Below, in pieces: positions 36,521-48,323 of a stretch of DNA of 64,000 nucleotides (the stretch's first letter is position 1; every line of letters begins with the position of its first letter). The notes beneath the pieces were generated by a model. It had not been told where the DNA came from, ran no database searches, and saw only the letters and a list, made by a program, of their open reading frames with translations. The translations under genes were made by a program, and so were the position numbers. The DNA lies in NCBI GenBank assembly GCA_023846275.1, contig CM043877.1, positions 10,399,107 to 10,463,106 on the forward strand. Direction: 5' to 3'. Source of the DNA: Vanilla planifolia. Taxonomy: Eukaryota; Streptophyta; Magnoliopsida; Asparagales; Orchidaceae.

Positions 36521-38500
36521 ATATATATCTTTTGTTTTTTCGGATTTCATGTTTGTCTAACTTGACTAATCAAAAAAACTATCCTTCAAAGTTCCCTCTA
36601 AGTAAAATTTTTTTGGCTCTCTATTCCCATAACTTAAGTAATAACCTAGTTTAGTTTCCATTGACTAGGTTTTCTAGTAGTATTGTTCAAACCTCGGTTC
36701 TCCTTGTCCCTCTTGTAACATAATCTTGATTTATAATTACATTCTTGTCTCTCTTTTGTATCCAACCACCTTCATGCAACCCTAATGCACCATCCGTGTA
36801 GTACCTCAATTCCTCCATCAACTCTCCTCTCTCCCCAAACCTCCTCCCCGACCTCCTCTTCATCAACTGATTAGTCACTCAAATGCTCACCTTATTGATT
36901 GGGATGGATTCTTCGCCAAGAAGATCAGCAATGCTCAATCATTAGACCATGTTCTATGCATTGATGATGCCCTTGAATTTTCTCTTAACGAGGTTTTTAA
37001 AGCTTGCTCTCTTTTAGAATTCCATAATAGGATATTGCAATGAAAAACTTCACTCTTATGTCAAGATTGTGGAAGCTGGTTGTAGCTTATAAAAACTTTG
37101 GGGAGACTTAGACATTTTTGCTCAAAAATGGCTATTTGCTTTCCAAGTTTTCTTATGTTGACAACATGATGGTGATTCTTTAGGTTAGTATATGTTGATT
37201 ATTGGATGCAAACTAATCATAAAAATATAAGCCACAAAGTATCTTTATAAAAATAAAGAACATTCCACCATGGGTGAAATTGTTGACCTTTCTGTTGTAG
37301 TTTTGATTGTTTACTGTATGGAAAACAAACAATGATGGATCATACTATTATATCTAATATATTCCTAACATTCAAAAGAGTTTATGTTGTGAATGATGCA
37401 AATTACACATTCCCAACCTAAATCTTAGTCATGCTTGGAGATGTATCATGCAATTGGAAATTGAATAAAGACGAACCCTTGCAAGGTTTGTAGCACATTC
37501 GAACACACCCAATCTTTCTACCATCATGATGCCAACTATGTTTAAAATGACATCTGCATTCTATGTCAAATGTTCACCATTCACAACCCAAACAAGCCCC
37601 ACAAATAAATGTCACAATACTACTTAGGGAATGTCTAACTCAAGAAACATAGAGTGAAATAGAATTAGGAATGCAAGAAAGATTCCAAAATCTAAATTTA
37701 ACCAATCAAATTTAGCCAAACCTATTCTCAACATGTTCTCTATTCTCTTAAATACTTCTAAATCTCTTTATTTTAAATTTGACAATCCTTTTGACACTAT
37801 AATTAAAATCATCTAATCTTTTTGTTAAGCTTGCAAGTACTATCATCTACTCTTTTTTTACTAAATCAGTCCATAAGTAATACTTTTTTGGTGAGTCAGA
37901 TGGACTCTAGAGCTCTTATTTGTTAAGTGATTAATTCGTGCATCTTTTGTTTTGTTTGGTTGGTTTTGACCAAATTATGAAAGTATTCAATGATATGATT
38001 TATTATTTGGAGCTTAATAAAAACTTACCCATGTCGCTTTGCCCATAGCATTTGATCGACTAGCCTTGACCTTGTTGATCAAAATAAGCCTATTTATAGG
38101 TAGCCCTTAGCCTATTAGCTTAAACTGATCATGTCACTCAACCAATCTGTTCCTCCCATAGTCCATATCCATTGGGCCAACTTCGTGTTGGGCAAGGCTT
38201 TGTTGCTTAGGTTTCTTTGCCCATTTCATTTTTCTAGCCAACACTAGCTTCTTTTCTTAGACCATCCCTTTTTATAACAGTTCTACAATAACTATTATGG
38301 TTGTCATTTGGTATAATATCATACATTTTGTGCATGGCAATTCCTTCAATTATATTTTCTTATTACAAATAAATTCAAATGAAAATTTGACCCTCACTTA
38401 AAAAACTGAAAAATATTATGACTCCTTAGGTTTTTGTGGTTATATATCATGATTAATTATTGTGAAAGCTTAATTAATCAACCTACACATGTTCCTGGAA
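35084..38500. other. PWP2 3' flank and intergenic DNA
   Basis: The first several hundred bases probably include the PWP2 3' UTR; open frames at about 35,250-35,535 have no recognised domain. Further on the DNA is AT-rich. A segment near 36,830-37,030 is richer in coding-like words but was not recognised. A CT microsatellite is listed separately. Confidence 0.5.
36473..36520. repeat. (CT)n microsatellite
   Basis: About 22 CT units with one interruption (TTTC), followed by a short AT run. Serine/leucine-repeat open frames here are an artefact of the dinucleotide. Confidence 0.95.
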
Positions 38501-39410
38501 TGTTTTTGTCTTATTGCTCAAAAATGTTGCAACAGCCCAACAAATTTATTCGAGCTTATGATAAGGAGTTGTTGGCCTTGCATCAAGCCATCAAGCATTG
38601 AGTACTTACCTACTCAAGGGCAAAAATGATGTTTAGAATAAGTTCACTAATATATTTCTAAGCCTCTTGAAAGCAAGTTAAGCCTAATATTTTTATGTGG
38701 ATTCAATTGTGAAATGCATGTCTCATGGTATCTCAAGGACTAAAGTTATCAAGGTATCTAATAGAAGAAAAGACTAGTAGGAAGCCCCTCTTGAAATCTA
38801 ACTTAACTTTTGAGGGGTGTCATTATATTGAGAGAATAAAGCAAATAAGTAAATTTAATTTTATCGCTCATAAATTAATGGGAAATTAGAGATTATAAGC
38901 AAGTCATCGTTCATCTATTGATGTGGTGTCTTGAAAGATCTGAAGAAATGGAATAAAAGCATACCATATATTCATTTTAAATACAATCAAAGCTACTCAT
39001 GGTTTAAATATGAGGAGGTTGTTCGAGATATGCCAAAGCTATTTGCGAAAGAGCTTATTTGATATTAAGTTTCAACTCAAGGTAATTTGTGTTGATAAAG
39101 AGAAAATGGGATAAAAGCTCAAAAGTTTATCAAAGATATTTAGCAAATGTGTGCTACTATTGAGAAGTAGTTGGAACACTAGTAGAGGTAATACAAGGCA
39201 TGATAAGCTTTGTGTCAAGAAGAGGGTAAAGATTAGAGATTTGTTCTAATTGTACCTCAAAAAAGAGCAGCTCAAAAGAGGAGAAAAGAAATCAAAGTAT
39301 GAATGATATGACCCTTTCTAAGTAGTCAATAAGTTCGACGATAGCTTCTAATAGTTAGACTTTGGTTGTAAATATCATGAATTTGAAATTATTCGAGTTA
39401 TCAATGATTG
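38500..39410 (+). mobile_element. Ty3/gypsy RNase H-integrase remnant
   Basis: The word AYDKELLALHQAIKH (38,553-38,598) matches the start of gypsy RNase H. About 350 bases on is a trace of the integrase C-terminal half (KKWNKSIPYIHFKYNQS, about 38,945-38,995). Later, RHDKLCVKKRVKIRDLF and YDPF (about 39,197-39,325) match the end-of-integrase segment. The order is correct; frames are broken and no LTR was defined. Confidence 0.55.
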
Positions 39411-39860
39411 ATGAAGAGTAAAATATGCCCCTACATTATATGGATGACCCTGTGATAAAAAGTGAATAAACTCTCTCAAAAGACCTCATTCTCAAGAAAT
39501 AGACTACCATTAGGTGGAAAACACAAACAACTTATCATATAAAAAAGGTGGCTAGTATCTACAATCACAAAGACAGTTTTGAATAAAAGAAGGTAAAGTT
39601 CCCTCATCTCATTTTCTCAATTTGAAGTACTGAAGACTTTTGATTACATTCGTATTGTAAAAAGAATTAAAGGTACCTATATTTTCCAAAAAAAAGGGCA
39701 TAAGATTTAAATATTAGGCCTCAAGACTTATCCTACAGCTATTGAACAAAGTTAGAAAGACAATACAAGAGAGGCCAAGGAAATCCAAAGGTTAGGCAAA
39801 AAGTCTCAAAAAATCATGATAAGCCTTAAGAGGGAGAACATATCCTCAAGGAAGAACTTT

Positions 39861-40480
39861 TGTCAAAATTCGACAGAATTCAAGGATTAACACTTGGAAA
39901 ATATTAAGTTCATAATGGAGACCATTTATTGGCTTGAAAAATAAAAAATACTTAGCAAAACCATTTGGAGAGTGCGACAACATTTTAGACACTTTGATCA
40001 TCTCGATTGGAGCAAATCTTGAAAAGATTTAAAATTGTTTGTGGATTTTAAACATAATCAATATGAGTGGATTACTAACTTCTAAATTTTGTATTATAGA
40101 ATCATAATATTTATGAGACATTTGATTATTTAGGTAACAATGTTATTAGTTAAGTGGATTACTATCTTCTATTAAAACTTGATAGAATTTGAGGGCCAAC
40201 ACTTGGAAAATATCAAGTTCATAATTGAGACCGTCTATTAGCTTAAAAAAAATTTTTTAAAAAAAAAAACTTAGCAAAACCTTTTGGAGGTTTTACAACA
40301 TTTTAGACACCTTGACCATGTCCATTAGAGCAAATCTTGGAAATATCTAAAGTTGTCTTAAGGCTTTTGAATATCATGTGAACAATGTAGGTGGATTACT
40401 TCTGCTAAATTTTGAATTATAAAATCCTAATATTTATGAGACATTTGATTATTTTGATAACAATGCTATTAGTTAATTGT
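39861..40480. repeat. 310-bp tandem duplication
   Basis: Copy 1 (about 39,861-40,160) and copy 2 (about 40,171-40,480) share ACACTTGGAAAATAT(T/C)AAG, CTTAGCAAAACC(A/T)TTTGGAG, CATTTTAGACAC and TTATGAGACATTTGATTATTT. It follows the gypsy remnant directly and could be part of its 3' region. Confidence 0.75.
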
Positions 40481-41399
40481 TTCTATCCTTCCAAAAGTTG
40501 CATTGTAAAACCCATGGTAGCATGCTTTGTGGGAAAGCAATATAACAGAGTAGTCTATCATATCTTGGCTTGATTAAACATGGAACAACATAACAAATAG
40601 CATCAAATTGGGGTTGTCATTAATTTTTATTACTCAATTGTATGAGGTCACACATATTATATAATACATTATTTCATCAAAATCTATGTAACTCTATAAA
40701 AATAATAAACTCATATAAAACTCACATGATAATAGATTTATCTAATGTCTAGAATATATGCAAAATTATTTGAAACAAAAAGTGAAATATAAATTTGTAT
40801 AGTCATGATTAAATAAATACAACAAAATACTCATTGTCTCTTTTCACTTACTAAGTTTGATGCCTACTCCGTTGATGTGTGAATGGATTTTGATCCCTTC
40901 AGACTATATGTATATTGCATCATTCTTGTTATTATGATGTATGACTCATTATTATACTCAGTGAATCATTTGTATCACTAAGTGATGATCTTTGAGAAAA
41001 ATTGGTACAAGTATAAGATATTTGACATTATGAAAGCATTTAAGTTTCATGCACTTTATTATAAATCATGACAGATTTTGATGATTATAGCCATTCTAGC
41101 TACTTCATTGCCTATATACATCATAAGTATTGTTTGATTGTATTGATTAACTATAATATTATGATTAACCACATCTCATAAAATCTTGTATTCTCTACAT
41201 TTATAGTCACTTTCTCACCCATAACCATATATTGTTTGTTTACCTATTATAAGTAAAATTCAAGTTATTTATATATTCCTAATATTACTGTCATATGATG
41301 GTTATCATGTTTGTGTTCATGATATTGTGTTTACAAAAAAAAAATAGTATAGGTCATGTAAACTCAAAAAAGTGTCATATTTATTAGATAATCTTAATA

Positions 41400-42840
41400 T
41401 AATAGAAAAGGAGATGTTTTAAGAGATAATTGACTTAGTTATGTAAACTCGTTAGGTGATTCCATTAAGTAGTCTTGATATAGTCATAAATGACCTATCT
41501 TGGATGAAGCAATTAACCTTTGAAATTTTATACAAATGATAAAACTCTAAAACTTAATTAAAAAGAAAAATGATTTTATAAATTAAATAGTCATATGACA
41601 AAGTTAAATTGGAAAAAAAAAATAAGAATTTCATGATGTTAAATAACATTGTGTTGTTGTTATGTGTTATCTCTTATCTCGTAATACTAGTTTTTCACAT
41701 ATTCATATGTAATGGAACTCAGTATATAATATGGTATAGTTTGTATTACTTTGTATTATGTTATATGTCATGATCTATTGAACTTGCATTTATTAACTCA
41801 ATATGATTTGAGTTAAAAATTTTAAGTCATAATAAAGTACTTAATGGGAATCAGGAAAATGATGAGTGGAGATAATGACTTAGCATTATGTGATTTTTTT
41901 TTATATTTTCTTATAAAGTATGTATAATGTTTGAATTGCTTAGGATTTTTCTAATAATGTTATTCCTTTAGCAAGTTTTTTATGAAATATATTATTAATT
42001 AAAACTTTTGCTATCAAATTATGTTTTTTAGTTGGTTTTATTTTAAGATAAATGAGCTAGTGATTTCTTTTTTTATATATAAAAAGAATGAATTAATGTT
42101 ATTTTTCACTACATGTCATTTGAATATTAGCCTTAGTATTGTCAAAAAAGAGGTATTCTAAGGAAGAGCTAATTCAAACTCACAAGATGATCATATTAAA
42201 TAGAGTCTTGGTATAACTATAGAGGAGTCATTTTAGATGAGAATTGACAATGAAATTCTATCTAGATGATAAAAATGTAGAAATTAATTAAAAAAATGAT
42301 TTTATAAATTAAATAGTCATGTAATAAGGTAGATTAAATTGGAAGGAAAAAAATAAGTTCTTAATATTAAATCTCATTGTATGATTATTATGTGTTATCT
42401 TTTATATCATAATACTAGTATTTTGTATATTTAGATATATGTTATAAATCCTAACTTGTGTTACTTTATATAGTTTTTCTATCATAACATATTGAGTATG
42501 CATCAGTTGATGCAACCTATGTGGGTTTAAATATTTCAGGTGATACTAAAGTTCTTCATGGTGGCAATCAAGCAAATGATGAGTAAAGATGGTGATAACA
42601 ATGCATTGTGATCTTTTTTATATTTCCTTAGTAATCATGTATTAGATTTGGATTATTGTAATTTGTTATGGTAATGTTACTTTGTCAACAAGTTTATATA
42701 TATTGTTACATTTAATTTTTTGTATCAAACTATGTTCTTTTAGTTGGTCCTATTTTAAGATAAATGAATTATGAATTTTCATTTTATAATGAAAAGAATG
42801 AATTAATATTATATTTTATTGTGATCATTAAAATATTGGA
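41400..42840. repeat. Roughly 715-bp tandem duplication
   Basis: Two diverged copies (about 41,400-42,125 and 42,126-42,840) share TGATTTTATAAATTAAATAG, TTATGTGTTATCT, TAATACTAGT, TATTTTAAGATAAATGA and AAAAGAATGAATTAAT in order, at offsets of 710-726 bases. No coding domain was seen. Confidence 0.7.
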
Positions 42841-43368
42841 TTTGAAATCTTAAAATAAAAGAAAGTATTTAGTTTCTATGTAAAAGTTTATATTGTTTGA
42901 TATTTTTAAAGTAATTATCTCTAATTAAAGGAATTGTTTTATAAATAAAATATATTTTTTTTAAAAAAAAAAATTTATGATTTTAAATAAAGGAGACTCA
43001 TCTTGAAAAGGAGATTTTCAAAATGATGATATTTGTGTACATATAAAGAGGTTTCAAATTAAATGTCATCCTATTTTATTTTATTTAAAATAATAAAATT
43101 AGGATACTATATTTAGTACCAACTAGAAACCTTGTAGGGTATTTTGATGGCTTAAGAGTAGAGAAAAATTAAAGACTCTTCCAAGGTGGGTGCACGAGCC
43201 TTAGATTAAATGATAGTTTTTCAAGTTACCTTCTATTCATAAATATCACATGTATAAAATCTTTCATTACATGTTATAAATAATTCATTTCATATATAAA
43301 TTATACTCATTTGAACAAGCTCTAGTTTGCATATATTCCTTGCATAAATCTCCAATCTTGACAAACGA

Positions 43369-43433
<65 letters not shown>

Positions 43434-46400
43434 TCTCATTGAAATTAAAACTAATCAAATTTTTTTTATTAATATATCTTATAAGAAAAAATAAAAATAT
43501 TCTTGAGTAAACCTATAATAAACATGCATGAAATATCAATTCCAAGATTTGGTCCAATTCTGGTCTTAATTATATTGTAATTAACTTATTTGGGTTAATA
43601 ATTTCTTTTTTTAAGTTTGCGATTTTATGTATAGCATATATGTTGATACATAACTCTAAATTGTTGTACACAATTTTAATGTAAGAAAAATATTTATAAT
43701 ATCAATTTTGTGTCATAACTAAATTTCACATCATTTGAATATCATTTTATCGGTTTAGACACTTCATATATTGGACTATTTAAAATATTTTCAATAAATA
43801 AACAAATGCTTAAAATTCATCAAGTTAATTTATTGTATGAAAGTTATTTTTGCATTGCTTACATAATACAAAAATACACATGCTTAAAATCCTTTATTTT
43901 TTTGGGAATTATGTTGACATTTTCTCAAATTTTCCATGATGGGTTAAAAGTAGCACAACTATATCTAAATTAATTATTTGGGAAGATTGAGATTCATTCC
44001 ACATGATCAGTGCAAGTTGTTCGAGATGTTCAACAATAGTTTAGGATAAATGCACACAAAATTCATTGTGTATGGATAATTGGAAAATATTTGAGACATT
44101 GCCCAATATTCATTTAAAATGATTATGTGATTGTCCAAGATGATCACATCTTAACAATTTTTATAATTTAGAATAGCTCTTTCAAAGATGCTTTTGTAGC
44201 ATTTTCCACTACACATCTTTAAGGTAGTTTGAGGAGATGGTTTGAATCCTTAGGCTATAATACTTTGTTTCAACAAAGCAGTAGGTTTCTACAACACAAT
44301 GGTAGCCCTCTTTAAGTATATTTTTTCATATGAAAACCATCTTTGTGAGGTCATTTATTGTTAGAAATTTTGAGAGTTTTTTAAGTCCATGTGAAATCAA
44401 ATTCAAAGCATTCACACAATCGATTAAATTCTCTCAAGCTTTTGGCAATCGATAAAATTCTCTCTGTATGATTTCTAATGCTCTTAGTTGTAATGGCTAC
44501 CAATTATTAAGATTGTGTATTCTCATATGCTATTTCCATTTATTGTGAGTTAGCTTGACCTCATTTAAGATAAGGTGTGTGATTTGCTCTTATGTGAGAG
44601 AGGTGCCTTACTACAAAAGGTGTTAGGTTATGTCTTAACCCAATGTCAAAAGTTATAATAAAAGGTGATCTACTACTTATGAGGGTAAAGGGATTCCTTT
44701 AGTTCAAATCATTTTAGAGATCATAAGTAAAAGAAACAAGAATAAGCAATAGAAGTCATAAGGGAAAAGGGAAAATTTTGAAAATTTGTCTCAAATCTAG
44801 ATAAGAATTTACATAAATATAAACCAAAGAAAATTGTTAATTTTGAAAAATAATGAATATGAAAGTTTGACACCTTTTAAAAATATAGTTACCTTAAAAA
44901 GTATAACTTATTCTTAGTTCCCTTGATAGGGTTTTTCATCAAAAGCAAGCACATAACTAGTAAGTTCGAAATTCCACATAACCTCTAATTTAAGCTATTA
45001 AAAGTCCTATGTAAATGTCACATCAAAGAAAGTTAACATAAAAATTATAAGGGTGATTATTATTTATGAAATTTCATAGCTTTTTTATTCTATTTTTTAT
45101 GAAAAATTCAAAAAATAAAGCAATATAAATTATTATAATAAAGATAGAAGCTTTATGCACAAAATATGATCAGATATCTTAATTCCATTATTGGATACTA
45201 ATAAGTATTTGTAGTACATATTAAACCAAGATATTTCTTTATTATAAGAGATATATACTCTAATAAGGTTTGCATAATTGATAACATTTTATTTATCAAT
45301 CAAATAATAAACTTCGATGATCATCTCATGTTTATTCAAAATATTGTAGAAAATGATGATCTTACAACATCATGAAAAGTATTTTCTTTTCATCTATATT
45401 ATTAAATTTGCTTGCTCTTATTTGAAATGTTAATAGAATGCATTTATTTGAAATCTTGGATTGTGGACAAAAAATTCTACACAAGAAATTTCTACCAAAC
45501 TTCTTAAGAGATTTAACATCTTTAAAAAACAACAAGGATTCAAGTCACATTCTTACTCAATCACCATTGTCATCAGTTCACTAGGCATACTCCATGCACT
45601 AGCAATTTCACTCAATGTCATCCACATATCATGCACCAATTTCACATTATTGACTCTCTAGTATGCCTTATACACCTCTCATAACCTTAGAATACAAAGA
45701 TTGTCATCAATTTCAAAAAAAAAATTGTCAATTAGGGCTCACAATTGCAAAAGGATAATGATGTTATACTCTTAAATTTTAGATTAATTAAAAATTTATG
45801 CTTAATTTCTTCTATTATGTGTTACTATTTAACAACAAGCTTCTAATTTAGTTGCAAAAAATAAATAGACTTAACATTATAGAAGTTAAACTTCATGTTC
45901 CACATTATAGGTAGTGATAGAGGGAACTATGGTGGTTAGATAATTAATAATGCTGGTGTGCCATGCGGGGATCTTGGAGAATCATTGCCTAAGAGTTAGC
46001 GCATGAGATTTGAAGATAGCTCCATCATACTTTAAATATTAGGGTCGCCTAGGTCTTCACCTATTTAAGGAGATGCTATTTCCAAGTAATTTAGGTAAAT
46101 TGTTCTTTTAATTTTTAAATATTCTTTTTTTAAGAATAAATATACAATGTTATCAATAGCTCTATCATCTCTTAGCTTAATCTAATATGCTTTCAAGACA
46201 ACATTGAAGGGAGAGTTCTCTTATATTGAGTGATTGAGGAGTCTCAATGGCTATAGCTCATCAACCAATAGTTAGAAGAAAAATCTTTTGGTAAGTTTTA
46301 ATTATATTTTCTAGATATTTATATTTCAACTTTGTATTGACTAGTATACACAATAAAATAAATTAACAATTTAAATAAAAAAAAAACAAAAGTTCTCTTA

Positions 46401-47953
46401 ACAATGAGATGAATAAGCACTATAAGGAGGCAGAATGAGATGATAAATTTAGTTAATCTTACAAAACATTCATCTCTTAAAACTTTGGTACATAATATAT
46501 GTTTTTTTTTTTTCAAAAAAAAAAACATTCAAGTCTAATTATTGATTGTAGGGCTAACAAAATAAGAAAAAATGGGCCTTGATTTAGTGTGGATGCACAA
46601 AAAGGGTGGGTAACTCCATTATTATAATTTAAAAGATCAAATTATATAATTAAGAATGTATTTAATTCTTGTGTATTTAGTTTTGAGAATTTTTTTATCA
46701 CAATTATTATAAGACCTGTGTCATTTATTGATAAAAAATGATTGAATTTTTATGATGATGACTTTAAAGTGAATAAGACAATATTCAATAGTAATAGGGC
46801 ATAAACATCCAAGAAAGATTGAGAATGAAAATTATAAGTTACTCTTTACCAAGACTTTTGTCATATCTTTAGTTTGAATGTTAGTATAAGTTATAATAGT
46901 TTGGCCCATAATATCTTAGAGTCTTTATAAATGGGTATAGACATATGAGTAATTGTATGTTTTTGTTTATTATAACCATCAAGTCATTAAATTAAAAGAA
47001 ATAACTAAAATTTGATAGTTTATAAAATCTATGATAAAAGTTTAAACTATTACAAAAAATTTAGTATAATTTATAACATTGGTTTAACTCACTACTAATG
47101 ATCACATACATCTTATGATAACACCTATAATTATTAACATAACTTATATAACCATAATAGAGGTATAAAATAAACCCATATCATTTACCAAATTAGAAAT
47201 AACAGATCCATACCAATGATTTAAACCCTTATCGTACCTAAATTATTACAATAATTATAACTACTATCTAAAATCTATCAATTGATTGAGACCCATGACT
47301 TATACTTTGATGATTTGGAGATTATGGGCACCCAATAACCAATTTTTACCTCTTGATAACTTAAGGAAATTGCATGAAATATAATTCAAAGATTTGAAAA
47401 TTTTGTTTCAATGTCACATCCCACATTGATATGAAATGCTCTATAACAACTTAAATTAATCTATATTAACAACTAACAAATATGCATAACCCACATTTAA
47501 CTAATACATTAAGAAATTTTTTGCCTACCTTTGTTGGCATTTTAGCAAGTATGCATAACTCACATTTAACAAATGTGTAAAGCAATTTTTGACTAGAATG
47601 GCAAGTGAATTGCATGTTGGGTGGTTAAGAACTAGAAATCCTTAGTGGGTCGAAGCCAGAGATGACAATAAAACATTAGTTGAATGGTACGATGAAAAGA
47701 AAAACTCAAACTATTGTCAACACTAACTTGTTTAAATTTCTTTTTGATATTTATGATCTAACACATGGTGAGCTACAGTTGAATGCATCAAACTGGTACA
47801 AAGCACACATGCAACAAATTTCTCTAACAAAAACCAAAAATATGCTCACAAAACACTGTTTTGAACTGTGAAGAATTCACATATCAAAAGCCCCTTCAAT
47901 GCCACATTCATGCAAATCACATCTTAACAGCCTTCTTTGGAAATTTTCCATGC
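42840..47953. other. Intergenic AT-rich DNA between the convergent genes
   Basis: Long AT-rich stretch without a recognised gene, RNA or transposon domain apart from the microsatellite. The last few hundred bases before 47,954 should include the mannanase 3' UTR. Confidence 0.5.
43372..43431. repeat. (AT)30 microsatellite
   Basis: About 60 bases of uninterrupted alternating A and T. Confidence 0.95.
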
Positions 47954-48323
47954 TCAAAACATCCCATTGGAAATCTTGGCCAGCCTGCAGGATTGCTCCT
48001 TCAACAGCCCGAGCAACAAAGGCCTCTTCCTCACATCAATGTCAAATTCATCTCTGAAATCATTCATGCCTCCTTCAACGAGTTGCCATATGAAAGAGCC
48101 AGCCCCAGCTCCCTTCTTCACCGCAGACTTATAGATGATATCAAACATGTGTTTGTAGAACTCGATCAGGTGGGATTCACTAAAGTTCTTGTTCTTGCTT
48201 GAAAACCCAAACTCTGTAAATAACACAGGCTTGTTTAGCTCCCTCTGCCCATCTTCAATGTGAGAGGCCACCCATCTGGAAACAAACCTCTTCTTCTCTT
48301 CTTGATCGGTTCCTTGTGGCAAC
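47954..48323 (-). CDS. Mannanase exon 5 (end of codon 296 to residue 418, stop TGA)
   Basis: The acceptor is TTGCCCCAG. It encodes LPQGTDQEEKKRFVSRWVAS, KPVLFTEFGFSS with the nucleophile Glu333, GAGAGSFIWQL and the end EQSCRLAKISNGMF. The TGA lies a few residues earlier than in many family members, which carry a longer tail. Confidence 0.92.

Noticed and set aside
36356..36565. Ser-Leu repeat protein
   Set aside because: Translation of the CT microsatellite.
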